Shown piece after piece: positions 1 to 8,556 of a stretch of 64,000 nt of DNA. This stretch comes from Halanaerobium hydrogeniformans (GTDB taxonomy: Bacteria; Bacillota; Halanaerobiia; Halanaerobiales; Halanaerobiaceae): positions 2,418,001 to 2,482,000 of the forward strand of contig NC_014654.1 in the NCBI RefSeq assembly GCF_000166415.1, in the 5' to 3' direction. The translations under genes and the position numbers were made by a program. A model generated the notes under the pieces. It was not told the origin of the DNA. It worked only from the letters and a program-made list of their open reading frames with translations, and ran no database searches. Position 1 is the stretch's first letter; each line of letters begins with the position of its first letter.

Positions 1-807
1 GATTTTTCCAATATGACCAAAAATAATGATCTCTTCTAGGTCAAGCCCGGAGCTCTGCTCAAGCATAAAACCAACAAAATTACTCATCCTTATTATCTGT
101 TCTTCTCTCTTACCCAACTCAAGCAATCTATCTCTACCATTATTACCAAAAACAAAATATAATTTTTTCTCTCCTAAAGCAGCAGATTGTTTTAATTCAA
201 CAGCTAGTGATTCTTTATAAGCTGATTCTGACATTGGCTCAACTATTCCACTGCTGCCAAGTATAGAAATCCCTCCTTTGATACCTAGCCTGGGATTAAA
301 AGTTTTTTCTGCCACCTCTTTACCACCCGGAACAGAAATCGTAAGTTTAAATTTGTTTTTCTGAGGGAAGACTTCCCTAACTGCTTTTTTAAGCATTTTT
401 CGAGGAGTGGGATTAACTGCTGCAGAACCTACGGGTAGTTGTAACCCTTTTTTAGTTACTATACCAACACCCTCACCAGCAGCAATATTAATAATGCTTT
501 CTCCAAGATCTTTATCATAATTCAATCTCTCTAATAAAACATATATTTTCAAACCATCTGTTACATCAGGATCATCACCGGCATCTTTAACAACAGCTGC
601 TTGAGCTCGCTCAGGATTATACTCGGCATCAAAAACATCCATTTCCACCTGTAGTCCATAAGGAGTATTTATTACTACTTGAGATACCTGCTCTTGATTA
701 AGCAACATCAAAGCGGCAGCTTTTGCCGCACCTGCAGCAGCAGTACCGGTAGTATAACCAAGTCTGTATTTTTTTCCTCCTTTAGTGATATACTTTTCAA
801 AAGTCAT
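1..807 (-). CDS. cbiD: Cobalt-precorrin-5B C1-methyltransferase, partial (C-terminus beyond left edge)
   Basis: CbiD methylates C1 of the corrin ring in the anaerobic cobalamin pathway. Reading leftward from the ATG at 807, the protein opens with the family signature GYTTGTAAAGAAKAA. It continues with glycine-rich CbiD blocks such as AAGEGVGIVTKKGL, then NPRLGIKGGISILGSSGIV. About 269 codons are visible of a family length near 370, so the C-terminus lies outside the window. The gene starts 2 bases after the cbiC stop, so translational coupling is likely. It is distal in the riboswitch-controlled operon that begins at 5114. Confidence 0.93.
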   Translation of the reverse strand, partial: MTFEKYITKGGKKYRLGYTTGTAAAGAAKAAALMLLNQEQVSQVVINTPYGLQVEMDVFDAEYNPERAQAAVVKDAGDDPDVTDGLKIYVLLERLNYDKDLGESIINIAAGEGVGIVTKKGLQLPVGSAAVNPTPRKMLKKAVREVFPQKNKFKLTISVPGGKEVAEKTFNPRLGIKGGISILGSSGIVEPMSESAYKESLAVELKQSAALGEKKLYFVFGNNGRDRLLELGKREEQIIRMSNFVGFMLEQSSGLDLEEIIIFGHIGKI

Positions 808-809
808 CC

Positions 810-1433
810 TTAATCTCCCATCATATATAGAATAGAATTGACAATTGAAGCAGCAATAGCACTACCTCCCTTTCTACCTTCTAAAGAAATATGAGGAATA
901 TCGCTCTGCATAAGTTCTTCTTTCGATTCTGCTGCCCCAACAAACCCAACTGGAGTTCCGACTATAAAATCTATTTTTAAATTTTCTTCTTCATTTAATC
1001 TAAGCAGTTCAAATAGTGCGGTTGGTGCATTACCTATGGCAAATATCTTTTTACCAGGTAATTTAGCCGCTTTTCGGACAGCCATTATCGACCTTGTCAG
1101 ACCGGTTTTTTCTGCTGCCTCCATTACTTTTTCATCTCTAATAAAACATTTAAGTTCCCCACCATATTGGGCCAATTTTCGTTCATTTATTCCTGATTTA
1201 AGCATTGTTACATCTGTAATAATATCTGCACCTTCTCTGATAAGCTTTTGAGCTTTTTCAGCAGCTCCCGGTGAAAAACTCACCTTAGTTGCTAAGTCAG
1301 TATCTGCAGATGCGTGAACTACTCTTTTGATCGTCTTTCTTTCTGCCTCTGTACAGTTTAAATTTCCAATTTCTTCATCAATCATTCTCATGCTTTTAGC
1401 TTCTATTTCTCTAGGATTATTTTCTTCCATCAT
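810..1433 (-). CDS. cbiC: Precorrin-8X/cobalt-precorrin-8 methylmutase
   Basis: CbiC moves a methyl group from C11 to C12 to give cobyrinate. The 207-residue length is normal for the family. The catalytic histidine lies in RVVHASADTDLA near residue 40. The family block IVGTPVGFVGAAESKEEL is near residue 157, followed by a C-terminal GRKGGSAIAASIVNS. It sits between cobO and cbiD in one minus-strand operon, 32 bases after cobO. Nothing looks damaged. Confidence 0.95.
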   Translation of the reverse strand: MMEENNPREIEAKSMRMIDEEIGNLNCTEAERKTIKRVVHASADTDLATKVSFSPGAAEKAQKLIREGADIITDVTMLKSGINERKLAQYGGELKCFIRDEKVMEAAEKTGLTRSIMAVRKAAKLPGKKIFAIGNAPTALFELLRLNEEENLKIDFIVGTPVGFVGAAESKEELMQSDIPHISLEGRKGGSAIAASIVNSILYMMGD

Positions 1434-1465
1434 TTACCTCCTTTAAAAGCAGGGGTTTTTTTACT

Positions 1466-1978
1466 TTATTTTTCAATCCCCTTACGCGCTTTAATGCCTT
1501 TTTTAAAATAATGTTTTATCTCTTTCATTTCTGTAACAAGGTCTGCATATTCGATCAATTCTTCTGCTGCATATCTTCCGGTGATTACAATCTCAATATT
1601 TTCTCGGCTTTTTTCTAGAACAGTAATTAATTCACCAACAGAAAAAAGATTATAGTGAACAGCTATATTCGCCTCATCAAGTATTATAAGATCATATTCT
1701 CCTTTTTCTAGTAGTTCTTCTACTTCTTTTAAACCCTGTCTAGCTGCTGTTTTATCTTTCTTTGAACTCTTTCCTTTTATAAAATAATTATGGCCGTACT
1801 GTTTTAAACCAATGTTTTCAATTTTTGATATACTTTTTAATTCACTGTACTGCATTCCTTTAACGAACTGGGCAACAAACACCTTTTTATCAGCTCCTAT
1901 TGCTCTAAGAGCTAAGCCTAAGGCAGCTGTTGTTTTGCCTTTCCCACATCCAGTATAAACATGTACCATAGCTTTCAT
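1466..1978 (-). CDS. cobO: Cob(I)yrinic acid a,c-diamide adenosyltransferase
   Basis: This BtuR/CobO/CobA-family ATP:corrinoid adenosyltransferase adds the upper 5'-deoxyadenosyl ligand to the corrinoid. The 170-residue protein has an N-terminal P-loop (YTGCGKGKTTAALGLALRA, residues 8-26) and the Walker-B-like LIILDEANIAVHY near residue 97. It follows the two cobQ genes, consistent with adenosylation being needed for their substrate. A ribosome site lies just upstream of the ATG at 1978. Confidence 0.93.
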   Translation of the reverse strand: MKAMVHVYTGCGKGKTTAALGLALRAIGADKKVFVAQFVKGMQYSELKSISKIENIGLKQYGHNYFIKGKSSKKDKTAARQGLKEVEELLEKGEYDLIILDEANIAVHYNLFSVGELITVLEKSRENIEIVITGRYAAEELIEYADLVTEMKEIKHYFKKGIKARKGIEK

Positions 1979-2031
1979 AAATTGATCCTCCTTGGGGCAT
2001 TGCAGGCAGAAATAAATTCTCTCAAATGCTT

Positions 2032-3555
2032 TTAGTTCTCAAAGATTATTTTATAAAATGATTCCATATCAATATATTTTCTAAACATATCTGCCAGATA
2101 ATTATAATTTTCTTCTCTAATTTCTAAGGCGCTTTTGTTATCACCCTCAGGACGACTTAAGCCTTTCTTTTTAAAAAGATAGATTATTAAAGCTTTTCTA
2201 AATTCATCATTTTTGAAAATATCATGAATATATGTACCCCAAATATTACCTTTTTCATTAATCGCACCATCAGACTGGCTTTTTGATTCAAAATCTTTCA
2301 TTTTTCGCTGAAGTCTAAAAACAGGTTTAACATTAGAATCTCTGATAGTTCTACCCTGATGAATTTCAAACCCACTTAGATTTTTAAAGACAAAATCAGT
2401 TTCGAAAGGCAAATTCTTTGCTGAACTAGCTGTTATCTGATTTGTCACTTTTTCTGCTGCTAACACTGTTTTAATATTAAGCAGATTCAAAGCTTTTATA
2501 CTCCTTGAACTTATTTCAAAATTTTCAGGATCTCTAATTTCTTTACCAAGCATCTGATAGCCACCACAGATCCCGATTATATCTTTACCTTTTCCGGCAA
2601 GTTCCTTTATTTTATCAGCCATTTTTGAGCTGTAAAGATATTTCAAATCTTTAATAGTTGTTTTGCTCCCAGGTAAAATGATTAAATCAGGGTCAGCAAT
2701 TTCTTCTACCCTTCTGATATAGCGGAGCTGCACTCCTTTTTCAGCCTTAAAATAATCGAAATCAGTAAAATTAGACATCTGAGGATAGGCAACCACTACA
2801 ATATCAAGCTGATCATTTGCACTGTTAAAAACATTGTTTTCTAGGCTATCTTCAGCCGGAAGATCTAGATCTTCTAAATATGGCAAGACACCAAGTACCT
2901 GCTTAGAAGTGTGTTCTTCAATAAGTTTTACTCCATCTTCAAACTTTTTAGGATCACCTCTAAATTTGTTAATTATAATCCCTTTGACTCTCGCCCTTTC
3001 TTCTTCAGTTAGGAGTTCAAGAGTTCCAATAACAGAAGCAAAAACTCCTCCCTTATCAATATCTGCAATTAAAATCACAGGAGACTCTGCAAGTTCAGCA
3101 GCCTTCATGTTAACCAGATCTTTATCTCTTAAGTTCACTTCGGCAGGGTTCCCACCACCTTCAAGTACTATCACCTTATAATTATTCTTTAATACAGTTA
3201 GGGATTCTTTTATTATCTCAAGCAATTTATCCTTAGAGGCAAAATAATCGGCTGCATTCATGTTTTTATATAGTTTTCCCTGCAATATTACCTGTGAATT
3301 ATTATCTGCATTTGGCTTTAAAAGAATTGGACTCATCTCTACAATTGGCTCAACCTGAGCAGCTTCTGCCTGGACTGCCTGGGCAACCGCTATTTCTTTA
3401 GCATCTTTTGTAATCCAGGAATTTAAAGACATATTCTGTGATTTAAATGGTGCCACAAGATATCCATCCTGAGCCAAAACTCTACAGGCTGCTGCTGTAA
3501 TTATACTTTTCCCGGCATCTGAGGCTGTACCCTGAAACATAATCGCTGCTGTCAT
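2032..3555 (-). CDS. cobQ: Cobyric acid synthase, paralogue 2 (CobQ/CbiP family)
   Basis: CobQ amidates the b, d, e and g side chains of adenosylcobyrinic diamide using glutamine and ATP. This 507-residue copy has the P-loop-like GTASDAGKSIITAAACR at the N-terminus, then the family block PFKSQNMSLNSWITKDAKEI. The glutaminase nucleophile is in IIGICGGYQMLG near residue 329, and the C-terminal histidine is in GTYIHDIF, where HG is more usual than HD. It starts 3 bases after the stop of a second cobQ-type gene. The two proteins are clearly diverged, so this is an old duplication rather than an assembly artefact. Which copy does the standard reaction cannot be decided here. Confidence 0.88.
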   Translation of the reverse strand: MTAAIMFQGTASDAGKSIITAAACRVLAQDGYLVAPFKSQNMSLNSWITKDAKEIAVAQAVQAEAAQVEPIVEMSPILLKPNADNNSQVILQGKLYKNMNAADYFASKDKLLEIIKESLTVLKNNYKVIVLEGGGNPAEVNLRDKDLVNMKAAELAESPVILIADIDKGGVFASVIGTLELLTEEERARVKGIIINKFRGDPKKFEDGVKLIEEHTSKQVLGVLPYLEDLDLPAEDSLENNVFNSANDQLDIVVVAYPQMSNFTDFDYFKAEKGVQLRYIRRVEEIADPDLIILPGSKTTIKDLKYLYSSKMADKIKELAGKGKDIIGICGGYQMLGKEIRDPENFEISSRSIKALNLLNIKTVLAAEKVTNQITASSAKNLPFETDFVFKNLSGFEIHQGRTIRDSNVKPVFRLQRKMKDFESKSQSDGAINEKGNIWGTYIHDIFKNDEFRKALIIYLFKKKGLSRPEGDNKSALEIREENYNYLADMFRKYIDMESFYKIIFEN

Positions 3556-3557
3556 AA

Positions 3558-5114
3558 TTAACTCCTTTTGCTTAATTCTAAAAGTTTATCTACATCTACC
3601 TTGCTTTCCACAACATCTGCTAGCCTTTCAAGTTCTTTCTGTAGGTTTTCTTGATAAGAATTTTGAGAACCTGTATTTGCTTGATCTAAAAAAAGATTCT
3701 TCTTATCTTTTAAATAATTAATTAAAGATCTGCGAAAACCATCATTGTCAAACAGACCATGCAGATAACTACCAAAACAGTTGCTTTCAATAGCAAAAGC
3801 ACCATCCATTATTTTTAATTTTTCTCCAGAGCGTTTCTGCAGCTCAAATAATGGCTTGCTCTTTTCTAAATATTTTGTGATTCCCATATGAATCTCATAA
3901 CCCTTTAATTTTTCATTGAAATCAAAACTAGAGAAAAAATCTGTTTTTTCTAAATTCTTATTCAAAACTGCTTCAACCTGGTGGGTTGTTTTACTTGCTA
4001 AAAATTCTGTCTCAATAGGAAGCAAATTTAAACCTTCCATTTTTTTGCTGCCACCTTCTGTCTGCTGTTTATCATAAAGATTGCGGCCAAGCATTTGGAA
4101 GCCTCCACAAATACCCATAATCAGTGTACCTGCCTTGGCAGCAAGCCTTATCTCTTTAGCTAAGCCTGAACTCTTTAAAAAATCTAAATCTTTAGTAGTT
4201 GTTTTAGTACCAGGTACAATAATCAAATCAAAACTATTTAATTTTTGGGGTTTTGCTATATATTCTAAGTAAACATCAGCTTCCATTTTCAAACTATTAA
4301 AATCACTGAAATTAGAAATATGAGGCAGCCTTATTATTCCAATTTTTATCTTATCATTACTATTTTTTTGATTTATTTTTTTAAGAGATGCTGAATCTTC
4401 TTCAGGAAGATTCAAATCTTTTAGATAAGGAATTACACCAAGAACTTCTTTGCCAGTATATTCTTTTAAAAAGCCAAGAGCGGGTTTTAAGAGCTCAAAA
4501 TCTCCTCTAAATTTATTTATTAAAAGTCCTTTGACTAATTTTTTTTCTTTTTCAGAAAGAAGCTTTAAAGTTCCTACCAGGGAAGCAAGTGCTCCACCTC
4601 GATCAATATTGCTGATCAACAGGACAGGAGAATTATAGATTTTTGCTGTAAACATATTTGCAAAATCTGGGCCACTGCGGTTTATTTCAGCAGGACTACC
4701 AGCTCCCTCAATAATTATAAGCTCATTTTCCCGGCTCAATTTCTGCAGAGAATTTGTGATCGTTTCTGCAAAAATTTCTCTATAATCTTCTTTTCCTTGA
4801 GAGTAATAAATATTTTTATCTGCTTTTCCTCTGATTATAACCTGGGTCTGGCCATCACCCATGGCTTTGATCAAAATTGGCTGCATATCTACCTCAGGCT
4901 CCCGCCCGGCAGCTTCAGCCTGCAGTGCCTGGGCAATACCTATTTCTCCTCCGTTTTTTGTCACATATGAATTAAGCGACATATTCCAGGCTTTAAAAGG
5001 AGTAGTTTTTATTCCCTTCCGATTAAAAATCCTGCATAAAGCTGCTGCAAAAAGGCTTTTACCAGCATCTGAGGAAGTAGCTTGGATCATTATTGTACCT
5101 GCTCTGTTTTTCAC
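3558..5114 (-). CDS. cobQ: Cobyric acid synthase, paralogue 1 (CobQ/CbiP family)
   Basis: This is the first gene after the cobalamin riboswitch, 518 residues long, with CobQ architecture. It has an N-terminal ATP-binding half (QATSSDAGKSLFAAALCR) and a C-terminal glutaminase half with MGICGGFQMLGRNL and the histidine in GSYLHGLFDNDGFRRSL. The usual PFKAQNMSLNS reads PFKAWNMSLNS, and PILLKP reads PILIKA, so two positions near the nucleotide and substrate region differ from the common form. It overlaps nothing and is followed at 3 bases by the second paralogue. Likely repressed when adenosylcobalamin is plentiful. Confidence 0.88.
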   Translation of the reverse strand: MKNRAGTIMIQATSSDAGKSLFAAALCRIFNRKGIKTTPFKAWNMSLNSYVTKNGGEIGIAQALQAEAAGREPEVDMQPILIKAMGDGQTQVIIRGKADKNIYYSQGKEDYREIFAETITNSLQKLSRENELIIIEGAGSPAEINRSGPDFANMFTAKIYNSPVLLISNIDRGGALASLVGTLKLLSEKEKKLVKGLLINKFRGDFELLKPALGFLKEYTGKEVLGVIPYLKDLNLPEEDSASLKKINQKNSNDKIKIGIIRLPHISNFSDFNSLKMEADVYLEYIAKPQKLNSFDLIIVPGTKTTTKDLDFLKSSGLAKEIRLAAKAGTLIMGICGGFQMLGRNLYDKQQTEGGSKKMEGLNLLPIETEFLASKTTHQVEAVLNKNLEKTDFFSSFDFNEKLKGYEIHMGITKYLEKSKPLFELQKRSGEKLKIMDGAFAIESNCFGSYLHGLFDNDGFRRSLINYLKDKKNLFLDQANTGSQNSYQENLQKELERLADVVESKVDVDKLLELSKRS

Positions 5115-5247
5115 AACAATCTTCTCCTTTAGCTATACTTATAATAAGATTTGTTAAATCTTTCACCTTTATTTAAGTGAATTACCAAGCAATTTAGATA
5201 AAATTAGAGTCATACATTATGGAAATTTTCTAAAAACTAAGAGAAAA

Positions 5248-5275
5248 ATAAAAAAACTCAACCCTAAGGTTGAGT
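5248..5275 (-). terminator. Rho-independent terminator of the cob riboswitch leader
   Basis: On the minus strand an 8-bp stem (ACTCAACC / GGTTGAGT, 5256-5275) with a 4-base loop is followed by a T-rich tract. It lies between the cobalamin aptamer and the first cobQ start, where an expression-platform terminator would be. Confidence 0.8.
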
Positions 5276-5379
5276 AAAATGATAGCTAATCATAAAAAAT
5301 ATGATTTGCAAAGAAAATAAAATGCTTATAATTAAACTTTATGAGCACTATTAATTCCTGTTTCCCGAGGATTAGATAG

Positions 5380-5556
5380 AAATACAAAAGGCAGGTCTCC
5401 TGACTCCTGACATTAACAATTAAATTTATATCCTTCCCCAGTAAATACTGAGTGGATGTATTTAAATTTAATCTGTCAGTTACAGTGGCGGGCCCGTACA
5501 GGTTTTTCACCTGTTTCCCTATTCTCTTTCAGCCGTAACTGAAAGCACCTTGATGT
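5380..5556 (-). promoter_or_regulatory. Cobalamin riboswitch (cob operon)
   Basis: Read on the minus strand the region holds the conserved cobalamin-aptamer blocks in order: AAGGTGC at the 5' end, GGGAAACAGGTGAAAAACCTG, CGGGCCCGCCACTGT, and finally AGTCAGGAGACCTGCC. A terminator and the cobQ-cobQ-cobO-cbiC-cbiD genes follow. Adenosylcobalamin binding would favour termination and lower synthesis. The exact 3' boundary is approximate. Confidence 0.93.
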
Positions 5557-5728
5557 ATTATTATATTTGATTTTTTGATATACTAGTAGAAATATTATTA
5601 GAAAAATTATTGTTATCTATTTTACTTTATTCAATGCTTTTAATAAATATCCTGCAAAAAAAATCAAATTTATTTAAAACTGCCAAGAAAACTCCATCCA
5701 AGCTATGCATTAGGTGGAGATGAATTGG

Positions 5729-5849
5729 CTATTTATTCTGATTTTCAATATACTTTTTAATTGTCTCAATAGTAGCACCACCAGAAGATACAATAATGAT
5801 ATTGTAGACTATAAACAGAATGATAATTGTTATTTAAGTCTCTATCCAT
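5729..5849 (-). pseudogene. tnpA (Y1 transposase) remnant, internally deleted
   Basis: Starting at the ATG at 5849 with a good GGAGGT site, the first residues (MDRDLNNNYHSVYSLQYH) match the beginning of IS200-type TnpA. A different frame then gives SGGATIETIKKYIENQNK and a stop, which is the usual TnpA C-terminus. The roughly 100 residues between, including the HUH metal site and catalytic tyrosine, are missing, and the junction is out of frame. No transposase can be made. Confidence 0.75.
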
Positions 5850-5928
5850 AAAAATCAAACCTCCATTTTTTCTTTTACAAGCAAACATATGTATGATATA
5901 ATTATAGTAGGATGGAGGTGAAAAATCA

Positions 5929-6652
5929 ATGCGATTATCATTTAAATTCAAGCCTAAATTAAGCCATAAGCAATTAGTAATAATTAATGAATTAGCCTGG
6001 CATTGCTCTAAATTATATAATACAGTCAATTATCAGATTAAAAATAATAAAGATGTAAAAGCTGTCTATACTGAATTAGAAACTAGATATAAAAATAACT
6101 GGCATAATGACTACCTTCACTCCCATAACAGACAGCAGGCATTAAAGCAGTTAGCTCAGGACTGGAAAAGTTTTTTTAATTCTCTCAAAGATTATAAAAA
6201 GAATCCTCAAAAATATAAGGGTCAGCCAGGATCACCTAATTTTAAACATATGAACAGTAATCCCTGTGAAATAATTTTTACCAATCTGGCTATTAGAATT
6301 AAAGATAACAAATTACTCTTATCCTTATCTAAAAAGATACAATCTAAATATAATGTGAAGGTCACTAAAGCTTTTAATTTATAATACGCAAGGAAAGCTT
6401 TAGTATGACCGTATTCGATTTGGCCGCTGTTCAGTAGATCTGGAAAAAATAAATAAAAGTAACTATGATAAATCCAGAAGAATTACTAGAGGTCTCTTTA
6501 AAACTAACGAGGGCCTATTAATTAATGCTGATCAGAATGGTAGCTTTAATATACTTCGTAAATATCATAACGATAAATGTATTCTCAGACCTATCAAAGA
6601 GGCGAGAGATAATGGATTTGTGGACAATCCTTCAAGATTAAGGGTATCCTAA
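5929..6652 (+). pseudogene. tnpB remnant, internally deleted and frameshifted
   Basis: The first 151 codons (5929-6384) encode the N-terminal part of a TnpB/OrfB protein, beginning MRLSFKFKPKLSHKQ. After a stop, another frame from about 6415 to 6652 encodes the C-terminal part, including RRITRGLFKTNEG and INADQNGSFNILRK, the last RuvC motif region. Most of the RuvC core and the zinc finger are absent, so the nuclease is dead. The copy at 18330 carries the same deletion. Confidence 0.8.
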
Positions 6653-6808
6653 ACTATTAGGAGCAAAACTTAAAAGCCAAACATCTTGTAAACTGACCTA
6701 GTAATATAGGTTGAACTTTAATCTATATGAAGCAGTTAGAAGCTCCATCCGACGCGAAGCTAGTATCTCTTTTGATGCAAATCTTGGTTTTGATTTAGGT
6801 GGAGAGGT

Positions 6809-7432
6809 TCACTTAAAATTATTAGAGTATAAAAGATTTAGCTTTGTCAAAACAGCTACTTCTCCAGTAAATTTAATTTCTGTCAGAGAATTATTCTCAA
6901 TCTGAAACTGCCAGAATCTCTTTTTTGGTACTGCCATTATTTCTGTTAAATAAGTTTTAATAACTCCACCATGGGTTACTACAATAATTTTTTTATCCCT
7001 GTGTTTTTTTAAAACACTTTTAAAAAAGCGATTTACTCTCTCAGTAAAATCACTTATCTTTTCTCCTCCAGGAGGATTATTTTTTAAAAAATCTTCTTGC
7101 CAGGCCTTAAATTCATCAGGATATTTCTCTTCTATTGATTTAAAGTCAAGTCCTTCCCATTTACCAAAATCTAATTCGCGGATTTCTTTACTTTCAATTA
7201 TTTTTTTATTCAGCTTATCTGCGATAAAACCAGCTGTATCTTTTGCCCTTTTTAGATCACTACAATAAATATAATCATAGTTGAGATCTTTTAACAATTC
7301 TGCATTTTTCTTAGCATTTTTTATACCTTTTTCGTTTAATTCTGTATCGCTATGCCCTTGAAAAATCAATTCTTTGTTCCAATCTGTTTCTCCATGTCTA
7401 ATTAAAAGCATTTTTGTTGCCACTATTTTCAC
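6809..7432 (-). CDS. cobC: Alpha-ribazole phosphatase / histidine phosphatase family
   Basis: A 207-residue phosphoglycerate-mutase-fold phosphatase. The catalytic signature LLIRHGETDWNKE is at residues 10-22 and the second histidine is in VVTHGGVIKTYL near residue 154. In cobalamin synthesis CobC dephosphorylates alpha-ribazole phosphate; the nearby cob operon makes that role likely, but the superfamily is broad. The stop codon lies inside the right end of the adjoining IS element, so the native tail may have been altered by a few residues. It ends the nikR-led gene series. Confidence 0.75.
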   Translation of the reverse strand: MKIVATKMLLIRHGETDWNKELIFQGHSDTELNEKGIKNAKKNAELLKDLNYDYIYCSDLKRAKDTAGFIADKLNKKIIESKEIRELDFGKWEGLDFKSIEEKYPDEFKAWQEDFLKNNPPGGEKISDFTERVNRFFKSVLKKHRDKKIIVVTHGGVIKTYLTEIMAVPKKRFWQFQIENNSLTEIKFTGEVAVLTKLNLLYSNNFK

Positions 7433-7444
7433 CCTTTGCTCAGC

Positions 7445-8530
7445 TTAATCAAATTTTTTTACAGTTAAACCACTTCCATCAAGCTGTATATATTCTGCCT
7501 GAGCACACTTTTTACAATAATCCTGATTCTCTTTTTCTACTGCTTTTACTGCCATGATTTTTTCTCCACATTCCTGACAGTATTTATCTTCAAAAATTGG
7601 CGCATAATCAGGAACTTCAATTTCAATATCTCTTTCTACTTTAAAATATTTTGCTATATCTTCTTCAATTATTTCAAAAGCTATTTTTTTCCATAGTTCT
7701 TTTAACTTCTTTTCTTCAGCTCTGCTGCCTTCTCTTCTAGCAACAACTTTTTCAAAAAGTTCTTTTGCTTCAGTATAATCTTTTTCTAAAAATTTATCAT
7801 TTTTAAGATAATAGCGGAGATTTCCACCCTCTCGGCTGACAAAAGTTACTGCTGTTTTACCAAGATCTCTGTAGATTAAAGCATTATTAGCAAAAGTTGC
7901 TCCACTGACAACTTGTATACCATCACTAAAACAGCTATTTGTTTCTACAACTGCAAGTAATTTTTCCATTCCTGCATCAGCTTTTTGCATTCTTTTTAAA
8001 GCATCAGCTGCTGCCAAAACTCCCAGGGCCAGAAAAGGACAATAATGACCATGAAATTCCCCTGCTTTTAATAAAAGCTCATCTATATTCTGATATCTTA
8101 TCATTTTCTCTATTTTATAGCGAGGATTATTTTTCTGAAGTGATATAGAGGCTTCATCCATAAAAGAAGCATAAGGCTTAATATCTACCACCGGGGTTCC
8201 ATCTATAGCATCAAGTCCATATACATATAGTTTATTCCCTTCTCTTTTTAATAGTTCTACAGTGGTAATTCCAATCCCACTTGCTCGGCGAGGACTTCGA
8301 GAAGCAAAAAGTCCTTTTTCTCCCCCAATTCTTCTTTTACTGATCAAGTCATATCCCTCTGATTTGTGAAAATAGAATAAAACCTGCAGATATTCATGTT
8401 CCTCAATTCCATATAGCCCATCTTCAAATTCTTCTTTCACTTCAATAATACTTTCGGTTTTTTTCATTTTATCAGGCCCAATCGGTTCTTTATATTTACT
8501 TTTAACTTTTGCAATCTCTGTTAAATTCAC
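7445..8530 (-). CDS. Fusion of TrmO-like (UPF0066/TsaA) domain, FmdE domain and zinc ribbon
   Basis: Three parts are visible in 361 residues. Residues about 35-125 resemble the UPF0066/TrmO SAM-binding fold (YGIEEHEYLQVLFYFHKSE, SRSPRRASGIGIT, YGLDAIDGTPVVDIKPY), although the usual RPNPIG core reads RASGIG. Residues about 150-300 are an FmdE domain with FHGHYCPFLALG at 159-170. The C-terminus has two CxxC pairs (CQECG and CKKC), a zinc ribbon. FmdE is known from formylmethanofuran dehydrogenase operons, but no such enzyme is here. Its position between a NikR-linked metal transporter and cobC suggests a metal or cofactor role; the activity is unknown. Confidence 0.7.
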   Translation of the reverse strand: MNLTEIAKVKSKYKEPIGPDKMKKTESIIEVKEEFEDGLYGIEEHEYLQVLFYFHKSEGYDLISKRRIGGEKGLFASRSPRRASGIGITTVELLKREGNKLYVYGLDAIDGTPVVDIKPYASFMDEASISLQKNNPRYKIEKMIRYQNIDELLLKAGEFHGHYCPFLALGVLAAADALKRMQKADAGMEKLLAVVETNSCFSDGIQVVSGATFANNALIYRDLGKTAVTFVSREGGNLRYYLKNDKFLEKDYTEAKELFEKVVARREGSRAEEKKLKELWKKIAFEIIEEDIAKYFKVERDIEIEVPDYAPIFEDKYCQECGEKIMAVKAVEKENQDYCKKCAQAEYIQLDGSGLTVKKFD

Positions 8531-8556
8531 TCTACACCACCCTTTATTTATTAATA

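Larger units (their letters stand above)
5675..6812 (+). mobile_element. Non-autonomous IS200/IS605-type element, copy 1
   Basis: About 1.14 kb, matching 18076-19185 almost base for base. It contains a divergent pair of remnants: tnpA (minus) reduced to its two ends, and tnpB (plus) lacking its middle. The left end begins at TAAAACTGCC after TTATT, and the right end finishes at GAGGTTCAC. There is no target duplication, as expected for Y1 single-strand transposition. Unlike copy 2, its right-end hairpin is interrupted by about 28 extra bases (roughly 6749-6777). The last base pairs form the stop codon of cobC. Confidence 0.85.

Noticed and set aside
5286-5510. 74-codon ORF on the minus strand inside the cobalamin leader
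   Set aside because: It coincides with conserved aptamer blocks; the coding look is accidental.
5766-6029. 87-codon minus-strand ORF at the left of IS copy 1 as a real gene
   Set aside because: It is the antisense of tnpB's start joined to the out-of-frame tnpA remnant.
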